This document shows positions 1 through 5,152 of a DNA stretch of 5,152 nt, in pieces. Within the stretch, counting starts at the first letter, position 1; each line of letters starts with the position of its first letter. Source of the DNA: Thermoplasmata archaeon. GTDB taxonomy: Archaea; Thermoplasmatota; Thermoplasmata; Thermoplasmatales; Thermoplasmataceae. Below the pieces are notes generated by a model. It saw only the letters and a list, made by a program, of their open reading frames with translations. It did no database searches and was not told the DNA's origin. The stretch lies in the NCBI GenBank assembly GCA_021806345.1, contig JAJZXP010000339.1:1-5152 (forward strand), written 5' to 3'. The position numbers and the translations under genes are program-made.

Positions 1-675
1 TTTTTTCTCCCTCTGGTACATGGACGAGAACTCATCCTTCACCTGAGAATTCTTCGGGACGAATATCAGGTAGTTTATTTTTCTCTCGTTCAGGGACATG
101 ATCAGGTCTTTCGAGTAAAATCCCCGATCGAAGAGTAACAGGTCTATATGGCCCAACATCGATATCAGGAGATCAAGAATTGCTGATATCTCGAATGGCA
201 TGTCATTGCCCATGGGTGAAGGTATCGATATTAAGGGAAGCCTCAGATCGCTGTTCACTATGCTTGCTGTAAGATAGGAAAACTTTCCTGTTACGCCCTG
301 ATCACCTGTCCAGCCATGTATCCAGAGAGAATCACGATCGCCATAGAAATCCTCATGGGTGTAGTCAAAGGCGATCATGATCGGATCTTTATTCTCAGAG
401 AGGGATTTCCTGGAAAGAGCGGATATGCGTGAAAAGAGTGAATCCCTTATCCCTTTTACTGTATCGTTGGCAGGATAATGTTCTATGGCGAGATGTATGG
501 AATCTGCCCTGTCACCGACGGTCTCTAAATACGTGCTTGCAACTGCAGCTTTCAGGAATTCGCGGTTGAAATGGAATCCATTCAGATATCCGGGATCATG
601 CTTGAGTCTTAGAGCATCGTTGGTGAAGCGTTCTAAAGCGCTCAATGATGTCAGGAGTCTTGTTGGATTGTTCAT
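1..675 (-). CDS. DDE transposase, IS4/ISH3-like, C-terminus cut by window edge
   Basis: The first 225 residues of a transposase are present, and the frame is open to base 1. The N-terminal about 95 residues are helical (LLTSLSALERFTNDALRLKH and onward), as in the DNA-binding part of IS4-superfamily enzymes. The RNase H-like catalytic core starts with the first Asp in IAFDYTHEDFYGD (D104), followed by the typical HGWTGDQGVTGKFSYL stretch. The second Asp lies in LLLFDRGFYSKDL (D183), the classic 'DRGF' strand. The catalytic Glu (YREK-type region) would lie beyond the edge. The ATG at 675 is preceded in frame by a stop at 712..714 and overlaps the stop of the DUF2080-type gene (ATGA). AGGAAGGA just upstream lies inside that gene, so translation is probably coupled. 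The assignment as a DDE transposase is firm; the ISH3 rather than another IS4-like subfamily is my judgement from motif style. Confidence 0.88.
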   Translation of the reverse strand, partial: MNNPTRLLTSLSALERFTNDALRLKHDPGYLNGFHFNREFLKAAVASTYLETVGDRADSIHLAIEHYPANDTVKGIRDSLFSRISALSRKSLSENKDPIMIAFDYTHEDFYGDRDSLWIHGWTGDQGVTGKFSYLTASIVNSDLRLPLISIPSPMGNDMPFEISAILDLLISMLGHIDLLLFDRGFYSKDLIMSLNERKINYLIFVPKNSQVKDEFSSMYQREKK

Positions 676-824
676 AGTATTACTAAATATACTGTCCTTC
701 CTATGAATTCTTTAGGGCAATCCACCTTTGCACTTGTTCCGAATCTTGTCACTGTCTTCACAAAGAATCCCTGTATCCCTTCTATCTCGAGTCTGTTCGT
801 TACATTCATTGGTATCTTTTTCAT
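672..824 (-). CDS. DUF2080-type transposon-encoded small protein, AbrB/MazE-like
   Basis: A 50-residue protein, MKKIPMNVTNRLEIEGIQGF at its start and ending CPKEFIGRTVYLVIL. The motif order G-F-x-V-K-x-V-x-R-x-G-T-S-A-K-V-x-C-P-K-E-F-I-G-R-x-V-x-L-V fits the archaeal DUF2080 'transposon-encoded protein' family. It also resembles the AbrB/MazE swapped-hairpin pattern (GNS..V.iPK...G..V.v). DUF2080 genes are known partners of archaeal transposases, and here the stop codon overlaps the transposase ATG by 4 nt. The ATG lies about 27 nt downstream of a strong TATA box with no Shine-Dalgarno between, fitting a leaderless or near-leaderless mRNA. It has the only cysteine I see among the proteins of this window (residue 36). 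Function is unproven; I infer a DNA-binding regulator or transposition accessory. Confidence 0.82.
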   Translation of the reverse strand: MKKIPMNVTNRLEIEGIQGFFVKTVTRFGTSAKVDCPKEFIGRTVYLVIL

Positions 825-825
825 T

Positions 826-844
826 AGATATCAAATAGATATCT
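826..844. promoter_or_regulatory. Perfect 7-bp inverted repeat, candidate operator of the IS genes
   Basis: AGATATC - AAATA - GATATCT is a perfect inverted repeat with a 5-nt spacer. It sits between the minus-strand TATA box (851..866) and the ATG at 824, covering the expected transcription start. A protein bound here would block initiation, so this is a natural place for autoregulation by the AbrB-like DUF2080-type protein. The symmetry is visible in the sequence; the operator role is inferred. Confidence 0.45.
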
Positions 845-850
845 GAAAGC

Positions 851-866
851 TATAAATAAATATTTT
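851..866 (-). promoter_or_regulatory. TATA box for the IS operon
   Basis: Read on the minus strand, the sequence is AAATATTTATTTATA, close to the archaeal TTTATATA-type consensus and overlapping several registers. Its centre is about 33 nt from the ATG at 824, which puts the start of transcription about 5 to 10 nt before the start codon. This agrees with the absence of a ribosome binding site. Confidence 0.6.
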
Positions 867-907
867 TGTCGATTCGTGGAAGCTAAGAATGAATTATTGT
901 ATTATTC

Positions 908-941
908 AGATAATTATCTTCGGAGATACTGTAATTATAGT
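908..941. promoter_or_regulatory. Pair of TAATTA-centred palindromes, candidate regulator sites
   Basis: AGATAATTATCT (908..919) is a perfect 12-bp palindrome. ACTGTAATTATAGT (928..941) is palindromic except for one mismatched pair. Both share TAATTAT, and their centres are 21 bp apart, two turns of the helix. They lie immediately upstream of the TATA-like box of the surface gene. Because the region is very AT-rich, chance symmetry is possible. Confidence 0.35.
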
Positions 942-943
942 AA

Positions 944-955
944 AAGGTAAATACT
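944..955 (+). promoter_or_regulatory. TATA-like box of the surface protein / MoxR operon
   Basis: AAGGTAAATACT has a purine-rich BRE-like part followed by TAAATACT. The centre of the box (about 951) is 26 nt before the TTG at 977, the spacing expected for a leaderless transcript starting at or next to the start codon. No Shine-Dalgarno motif precedes the TTG, which fits. This is the only promoter I can propose for the four genes that follow. Confidence 0.45.
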
Positions 956-976
956 CATAACATATTATTTATTGAG

Positions 977-1051
977 TTGTCCAGAAAGAAATCAGTTACC
1001 CTGCTTGTCGTCGGCGCTTTAATTATTGCTTCTGTGTTTAGTGCTTTACCT
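977..1051 (+). other. Signal peptide or N-terminal membrane anchor of the surface protein
   Basis: The stretch has a basic n-region (RKK), a hydrophobic core SVTLLVVGALIIASVFSALP, and a possible Ala-x-Ala-like site at F-S-A before LPLT. If cleaved, the protein would be left without an obvious C-terminal anchor. If not, this segment is the tether. Confidence 0.8.
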
Positions 1052-3901
1052 CTCACATACCCCAGTTCTGGACCTTCTCTTCAGCCTCACATTTTTTTAA
1101 ATCAAAAAAACTCAACTTTCCTTCAAAAGTTCGAAGGACGCGCTCCGGGTAACTTAACGGGAAAAGGGCAACCATATAACTTTAGTAAACTTGGATTCTT
1201 CGGAAAAATTCTCTCATACGTATATAACCTTTTTTCCTCGCTGTTTCATTTTATCTCTGGAACAAGCAGTTCCTCAAGTCTTTCCAGTGGATTTTCACCA
1301 TCCGCAGGTGGGCCTGTATCAATACACGGGTACGTGAGGGACTCCAGTGATAGTAACCGGACGATAACAAACTCTATCCTGTTTGTCTCATCAGGCAATA
1401 TTTACGTTTCCGTACCAACGAATCTTACTGGTTACTATAATTATACTATGCTGCACCAGGGAAAGGGCACATTAACTTATTTTATCTCAGGCTATAATCC
1501 ACAAGTGGTAACAGTAAACACCCTAGATCTCTCAAGCTTATGGCTAAACGTGACTCTTACGAAGGCGACAGAATACAATGTTGCTGGATCTACAGAACTT
1601 TCAAACGGAACAGCAGTGTCTTATGTGAACGTAACATTCCATAACATTGTTTCAAATTACGAAGTTCAATCAGGACCAACTGGAAATTATTCTGTCAATC
1701 TTCCGAATGGAACTTATATAATTGTTGTTTCTAAACCTGGCATGAACAGCACGCCGAGACCTGAAGCTATTAATGTGTCCGGCAATTCAATAAATAATTT
1801 TAACATAAAAATAACACCAGAAGTTAGAGCTACTCTTATTATATCTGGTTTTGTTTTAAATAAAGAGATGAAAACTGTTGTAGGTGCAACGGTTGAGCTC
1901 ATCTCCGGAGATATCATATCCCATTCAAATAGCTACGGTTATTATTCGCTCAGCGTACCTTATGGTATGGATCAAATATTGGCTTTCGCCAATGGTTATG
2001 AATCCAACTTAACGACGGTCTATGTAAAGTCTAATCTTAGCAACGTAAACCTGACTCTCGTAAATAAAGATCCTATTTTGGGTGGAGCAAACTCTAGTAA
2101 CAGAAACCTCACTCAGCTTGGCGAGTCCAATATAAACTATACCGCTGGCCCGTCAAATATTACACTGGAAGGTAACATTAGCAGCACTTTGTTCGATAGG
2201 CCCGTTTCAAACACTTCATTTATATTTTATGTAAAAGTGAATTCTACATTATTTTATATAAACTTAACAACCAATTCAACAGGTTACTATGATCTATATC
2301 TTTCCTATCCGGGTAATTACAAATTTGAGGTAACATCTTCGATTTATTATTCATACTTTTTCAACATCACAATAAAAGTGAATTCAACGTATAATTTCAG
2401 TGTGACTCCACTTCCAGGCTACATTTTTTCTATAACAGGATACGTTAAAGCCGAACTTTCTGGATCCCCTCTTTCAGGATCTCGGGTAGAGCTCTTCAAT
2501 GGGAACGGAATTCTGTTGGATGTAAATATATCCAGCACAAATGGAAAATATGAAATCTTGGGTGTGAAGGGTCATTATGAACTTATCGCTATGGCATTCG
2601 GTTTCAATCAATCACATCCTGTGAAAGTAAATCTTTATAGGAATATCACAGATCTAAACTTTACGCTTAATGTTTCATATTCCATTGGAAACGGCATCGT
2701 TCACCTCGGAAATAATTTCAGTAGTGGAATCCCATGGGAAAACGGATTTTCTATTGGGTCCTCTCTTGGCGCGGGTTCTGGCAGTTCGTTTGGAAATGGA
2801 GGTGGTCCAATAGCGATCACTTTTCACCTGAAAAATAACACGGGTAGCCTTATCAACACAAACTTTGTGCTGTTTCTCGAAGTTGATTATCAGCGCTATA
2901 TGTTCGTCAATATTACTAATGAAACAGGTAATTTTACATTGAAACTAAATATCACAGGAAACTTTACGGTATTGGCGGATACTTTATATAATAAAGGAAA
3001 TCCCACAGTAGTAGATACTCAAAGAGAAAACCACGTAGTTCTAACTTTGCAATCCGTTCCTGTATATTCTGACTGGATAAGGTTAGAAAATTCGTATAGC
3101 CAATACTATCCCGGGGATTCAGTCCCGGTGAATTATCTTAACGAGACTTCATTCGTGCTCCCAATACACTATGTGTATAATTCTGTTGATGGTAATGTCA
3201 CGATTTATCGTTACGTTCTTCCACAGGGAAACTATACGTTCAGCTATTCAAACGCACATTTCGTGCCGAAGAATTTTACATCGAATATTACGAATCATAA
3301 TGTTACTGTGAATATCTCAGTAAATCCATATTTAATTCAGATAGAGTCGAACTCAACCTCAAGCTGGTATTACGAAATTAATCGTGCAATCAAAAATGAA
3401 ACAATAGGAAGTCAAGATATTGTTCTACCGGAAGCAAATGGAACATATCTATTTGGCGCTGGCCTAATTCGTAATGGTACGATCTCAATATACAACAAAG
3501 ACATTGAACTTACCCCTCTGAAAAACATATTTATCGTCAATATGACAATGAAGAACAAGACGTATTCTACTGATAACACCACTACTGTTACCTCACACAG
3601 ATTCATATATGTTAACGGAAGCATTGATCTTAATCCGAATGACTATGTAAGTTCAGCTGAGTTGTCATTCAACCTTAGCAATGGTAATTTAACAAACTTT
3701 TTCTTTTACTATCAGGGCAAAAGCGTGAATATCTCTTTTAGTGATGGGATAATTGAAATGCATAATTACCTTGCAACCTACTCAAATCCAGGATACTTCA
3801 ATATAACTATAGAGGAAGCAAATGACAATTTTAGTGTACACTATCCTATGATTTTTAGTGTCAACTATGTAAATGTGATAGCCACAGGCAAATATATGTG
3901 A
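977..3901 (+). CDS. Large sequon-rich surface protein with carboxypeptidase-regulatory-like repeats
   Basis: A 974-residue exported protein. Residues 1 to 25 form a signal peptide or uncleaved anchor (MSRKK, then a 20-residue hydrophobic stretch, possible cleavage after VFSA). Residues 72 to 93 are a second very hydrophobic, aromatic stretch. Six beta modules of about 75 to 80 residues follow (114..194, 201..279, 288..361, 396..477, 485..566, 612..691), interrupted by Ser/Gly linkers at 95..112 and 571..611. The rest (692..974) is also beta-rich and its first part resembles a further degenerate module. I count about 60 N-x-S/T sequons, no cysteine and four tryptophans. There is no C-terminal membrane segment or sorting motif. 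The TTG start is the only usual start codon after the in-frame stop at 941..943, and it gives a proper signal peptide. I infer a glycosylated envelope or S-layer-associated protein; no enzymatic motif is visible. Confidence 0.85.
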   Translation: MSRKKSVTLLVVGALIIASVFSALPLTYPSSGPSLQPHIFLNQKNSTFLQKFEGRAPGNLTGKGQPYNFSKLGFFGKILSYVYNLFSSLFHFISGTSSSSSLSSGFSPSAGGPVSIHGYVRDSSDSNRTITNSILFVSSGNIYVSVPTNLTGYYNYTMLHQGKGTLTYFISGYNPQVVTVNTLDLSSLWLNVTLTKATEYNVAGSTELSNGTAVSYVNVTFHNIVSNYEVQSGPTGNYSVNLPNGTYIIVVSKPGMNSTPRPEAINVSGNSINNFNIKITPEVRATLIISGFVLNKEMKTVVGATVELISGDIISHSNSYGYYSLSVPYGMDQILAFANGYESNLTTVYVKSNLSNVNLTLVNKDPILGGANSSNRNLTQLGESNINYTAGPSNITLEGNISSTLFDRPVSNTSFIFYVKVNSTLFYINLTTNSTGYYDLYLSYPGNYKFEVTSSIYYSYFFNITIKVNSTYNFSVTPLPGYIFSITGYVKAELSGSPLSGSRVELFNGNGILLDVNISSTNGKYEILGVKGHYELIAMAFGFNQSHPVKVNLYRNITDLNFTLNVSYSIGNGIVHLGNNFSSGIPWENGFSIGSSLGAGSGSSFGNGGGPIAITFHLKNNTGSLINTNFVLFLEVDYQRYMFVNITNETGNFTLKLNITGNFTVLADTLYNKGNPTVVDTQRENHVVLTLQSVPVYSDWIRLENSYSQYYPGDSVPVNYLNETSFVLPIHYVYNSVDGNVTIYRYVLPQGNYTFSYSNAHFVPKNFTSNITNHNVTVNISVNPYLIQIESNSTSSWYYEINRAIKNETIGSQDIVLPEANGTYLFGAGLIRNGTISIYNKDIELTPLKNIFIVNMTMKNKTYSTDNTTTVTSHRFIYVNGSIDLNPNDYVSSAELSFNLSNGNLTNFFFYYQGKSVNISFSDGIIEMHNYLATYSNPGYFNITIEEANDNFSVHYPMIFSVNYVNVIATGKYM
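1316..3049 (+). repeat. Six tandem CarboxypepD_reg-like beta modules encoded in the surface gene
   Basis: The modules align on a central turn T/N-x-G-x-[YF]: TGYY at residues 151..154, TGNY 235..238, YGYY 320..323, TGYY 435..438, NGKY 522..525 and TGNF 650..653. Most are followed by a 'P-x-G-x-Y'-like strand (LPNGTYIIVV, SYPGNYKFEV, GVKGHYELIA, NITGNFTVLA). They close with N-x-T-L or a similar strand. Three open with an I-x-G-[YF]-V strand (IHGYV, ISGFV, ITGYV). This is the pattern of the transthyretin-like carboxypeptidase regulatory fold. Identity between modules is low, so these are old repeats and not recent DNA duplications. Confidence 0.7.
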
Positions 3902-3906
3902 GGTGA
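3900..3906 (+). promoter_or_regulatory. Shine-Dalgarno GAGGTGA for the 180-residue gene
   Basis: GAGGTGA begins inside the stop codon of the surface gene and ends 3 nt before the ATG at 3910. It is a near-perfect match to the archaeal anti-Shine-Dalgarno, in contrast to the first gene of the operon, which has none. Confidence 0.75.
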
Positions 3907-3909
3907 AAT

Positions 3910-4452
3910 ATGGGTTTATTTAGCAGAAGAGATAAGAAGAAAGACAAAAGCTCTCAATCTAATCAATCAGTAGAGCACGTCGTAGAAGTAAAAACAATTG
4001 GAGATATAACTCCTGTAATAGAAACAAGAAAACTCATCGGAGACAACGAGTACAAGAAGGCAATCATACTAGCCTACAACTCAGCAAAGTCAGATTATTT
4101 GAGGTATTTTTCAGAATCCTCGGTTGAAAATGAAAGTAATAGGTATTTCTTTATACGTTCCATGAAGCAGTTTGGAATTGAAATTCCAGAAACTGGATAT
4201 GTAGACAATCACGCGATAATTAACTCTGTTTCTATGACTCCAAAACTTGATCAGGAGAAACTGAATCAGTTCAACGCACTGAAAAAATTGGCCATGTTTT
4301 ATCTGGATCTATATGAAAAAGCAAAATTTTCAAAGAATCCTGCCATAGATGGGGATACCATTGTAAAGCGATTAATCGACATATACAACTATATGGATAT
4401 CGCAAAACTATATTTTCCAGACGTGGAGAAACGTGCAGGAACGGAGGATTAA
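3910..4452 (+). CDS. Soluble operon protein, faintly DUF4129-like C-terminus; function unknown
   Basis: A 180-residue protein with no signal peptide and no membrane segment. It starts with a very basic stretch (MGLFSRRDKKKDK), then a Ser/Gln/Val linker to about residue 40, and a helical region from 41 to 175. The core has the layout seen in DUF4129 C-terminal domains of MoxR clusters: a helix with Tyr/Ala/Leu (YKKAIILAYNSAKSDYLRYF, 48..67), a 'G-x-x-x-P-E-T' turn (GIEIPETGY, 89..97), then L-x-x-L...F-Y-L-D-L-Y-E-K-A-K-F-S (124..141), which recalls the 'LYERARYS' end of that family. DUF4129 proteins usually have membrane segments before this domain; here they are absent. The assignment is a weak motif analogy. 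The gene starts 8 nt after the surface gene and overlaps the next by 20 nt, so the proteins are made together. Confidence 0.8.
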   Translation: MGLFSRRDKKKDKSSQSNQSVEHVVEVKTIGDITPVIETRKLIGDNEYKKAIILAYNSAKSDYLRYFSESSVENESNRYFFIRSMKQFGIEIPETGYVDNHAIINSVSMTPKLDQEKLNQFNALKKLAMFYLDLYEKAKFSKNPAIDGDTIVKRLIDIYNYMDIAKLYFPDVEKRAGTED

Positions 4453-4957
4453 GTTGTTATCGGTCGGTGCAATTATATCTGCATTCTTTAATGCCTGGTT
4501 GCTCAACATAGAGAACAATCCACTCATTCTCCTGCATTTCGTTGTGCCAATAATCATGATATTCCTTGCGGTTCTCGCTCTTGGATACAGGTCAAAAAGA
4601 ACAAAACTAGATAACCTCCCGCAGATTGATCAAAGGAAAGAAAAATTTGTGATACCCAATGATTTCTTGAGTCGGGAAGTAGAATCCATAAACAAGGAAG
4701 ATTATAGGCATTTCCTTGATCCGATGATTGATGATCTTTTGAATATGGATACAATATTAAAAGAGCTTAACGTCTTCAAAAAACGTTTCTCAAAATATGA
4801 AAGGATGAGTCAGTCAAACAATCCAAAAAGAAGAGAAATGGGGCTTAAAGGAGAGAGGCAGGTTTTCGATGACATTCTTAAACTTTACAAGAGAGCTGGC
4901 GACCTAAAGTTTACATCAGTTGAAGTCGAAACTAGGGAAAAAGGAAGGATTCTATGA
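4433..4957 (+). CDS. Two-TM membrane protein with basic cytosolic tail, MoxR operon; function unknown
   Basis: A 174-residue protein from the GTG at 4433. Two membrane helices, about residues 8 to 25 (LSVGAIISAFFNAWLLNI) and 31 to 51 (LILLHFVVPI and on), are joined by a short NIENNP loop. A highly charged, helical tail (53 to 174) is rich in Lys/Arg/Glu and contains NPKRREMGLKGERQVFDDIL. RRIK before helix 1 and RSKR after helix 2 put both ends in the cytosol. I do not recognise the family; small two-TM proteins (for example DUF7269 in haloarchaea, from memory) occupy similar places in MoxR/DUF58 clusters. An alternative TTG start at 4454 has a better ribosome binding site (GGAGG, 6-nt spacer) but loses the basic N-terminus; it would give 167 residues. 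The stop overlaps the moxR ATG. Confidence 0.82.
   Translation: MQERRIKLLSVGAIISAFFNAWLLNIENNPLILLHFVVPIIMIFLAVLALGYRSKRTKLDNLPQIDQRKEKFVIPNDFLSREVESINKEDYRHFLDPMIDDLLNMDTILKELNVFKKRFSKYERMSQSNNPKRREMGLKGERQVFDDILKLYKRAGDLKFTSVEVETREKGRIL
4443..4447 (+). promoter_or_regulatory. GGAGG Shine-Dalgarno deciding between two starts
   Basis: GGAGG lies 6 nt before a TTG at 4454, just past the stop of the upstream gene (4450..4452). It could drive initiation at 4454 in place of, or as well as, the GTG at 4433, whose own site (GGAG at 4425..4428, 4-nt spacer) is weaker. The same bases encode Arg-Arg-Ile in the longer form. Confidence 0.5.
4943..4948 (+). promoter_or_regulatory. Shine-Dalgarno GGAAGG for moxR
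   Basis: GGAAGG lies 5 nt before the ATG at 4954, inside the end of the two-TM gene. Together with the ATGA stop/start overlap it supports the chosen moxR start and translational coupling. Confidence 0.65.
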
Positions 4958-5152
4958 GTAAGTTGGAGCAATTGGATTTGGATAGTGTAAGGGATAGCGT
5001 GAACAGAGTTGAGAATGCGATAGGAAAGAAAGTGATTGGATCAGAGAAGATAGTACGATTTATGTTCATTTCTCTGTTGAGTGGAAATCACATGTTATTG
5101 GAAGGTGTCCCGGGATTGGCCAAGACAATGCTTGCTAGCGAGTTCGCGAAGA
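4954..5152 (+). CDS. MoxR-family AAA+ ATPase, N-terminal part only
   Basis: The first 66 residues of a MoxR ATPase are present; the rest lies beyond the window. After a short helix (residues 8 to 24) comes KKVIGSEKIVRFMFISLLSG, the 'vvGqe..i..ll.all.gGH' signature of the family. HMLLEGVPGLAKTMLASEFAK follows, with Walker A GVPGLAKT at residues 51..58. MoxR proteins are AAA+ chaperone-like ATPases that act with DUF58/VWA proteins to mature or insert metal cofactors or assemble protein complexes. The start overlaps the stop of the two-TM gene by 4 nt and has a GGAAGG site. I would expect a DUF58 gene just downstream. The family call is firm; the target of this copy is unknown. Confidence 0.93.
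   Translation, partial: MSKLEQLDLDSVRDSVNRVENAIGKKVIGSEKIVRFMFISLLSGNHMLLEGVPGLAKTMLASEFAK

Larger units (their letters stand above)
1..870 (-). mobile_element. Insertion sequence end (IS4/ISH3-like) with DUF2080 accessory gene; other end outside the window
   Basis: Two minus-strand genes, a transposon-associated DUF2080-type small protein and a DDE transposase, share one promoter and overlap by 4 nt, which marks this stretch as the promoter-proximal end of an insertion sequence. The left part runs off the window. The inner border is approximate: no terminal inverted repeat or target duplication can be verified because the partner end is not visible, so 870 only marks the far side of the TATA box. 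The true end lies somewhere between there and the promoter of the surface gene (about 945). Both reading frames are open and show no decay within the window. Confidence 0.75.

Noticed and set aside
1..10. Run of T at the window start as a terminator
   Set aside because: On the minus strand it encodes Lys codons inside the still-open transposase frame; on the plus strand no transcript is known to end there.
485..706. Plus-strand open frame of 73 codons
   Set aside because: It lies opposite the clearly coding transposase and the end of the DUF2080-type gene; composition is that of an antisense shadow and it has no recognisable domain.
1714..1917. Minus-strand open frame of 67 codons
   Set aside because: Fully inside the surface gene on the opposite strand, with no promoter, ribosome site or domain.
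2231..2396. Repeated AAAAGTGAATTC DNA motif within the surface gene
   Set aside because: Two copies simply encode the same K-V-N-S-T peptide in one module; too short to be a mobile or recombinogenic repeat.
3412..3624. Minus-strand open frame of 70 codons, hydrophobic
   Set aside because: Antisense to the surface gene; its hydrophobicity follows from the complement of Asn/Lys/Thr-rich codons.
4554..4754. Minus-strand open frame of 66 codons
   Set aside because: Antisense to the two-TM protein gene, which has better start signals and operon context.
1..5152. CRISPR array, tRNA, rRNA or riboswitch
   Set aside because: I saw no regularly spaced direct repeats, no cloverleaf-like segment and no recognisable structured RNA motif.

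Overview
The window looks archaeal, most likely from an acidophile of the Thermoplasmatales (Thermoplasma / Ferroplasma / Cuniculiplasma type). The reasons are promoters placed for leaderless or nearly leaderless mRNAs, a TTG start, G-rich ribosome binding sites inside an operon, an archaeal transposon-type small protein, and a huge cysteine-free, Asn/Ser/Thr/Tyr-rich envelope protein full of N-glycosylation sequons. The lineage is inferred from these traits and not from a database match.

Region 1 (1 to about 870, minus strand) is one end of an insertion sequence. It carries two translationally coupled genes: a 50-residue protein of the DUF2080 'transposon-encoded protein' type (672..824), then a DDE transposase of the IS4/ISH3 sort (675 down to the window edge, C-terminus missing). 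A TATA box (851..866) and a perfect 7-bp inverted repeat (826..844) lie directly in front of the small gene.

Region 2 (845..976) is the divergent intergenic region. It holds the IS promoter, probably the unseen IS end, two TAATTA-centred palindromes 21 bp apart, and a TATA-like box at the right distance for a leaderless mRNA starting at the TTG of the next gene.

Region 3 (977..5152, plus strand) is a tight operon of at least four genes. In order they encode a 974-residue secreted or membrane-tethered surface protein with about 60 sequons and six carboxypeptidase-regulatory-like beta modules; a 180-residue soluble protein with a faint DUF4129-like C-terminus; a 174-residue protein with two N-terminal membrane segments and a basic cytosolic tail; and the first 66 residues of a MoxR-family AAA+ ATPase with its Walker A motif. 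Junctions are an 8-nt gap, a 20-nt overlap and a 4-nt ATGA overlap. MoxR genes normally sit with DUF58, DUF4129 and membrane proteins of unknown role. The notable point is that the first gene of this MoxR operon is a giant putative glycoprotein. This suggests, as inference only, a MoxR chaperone machine serving cell-envelope assembly or display.
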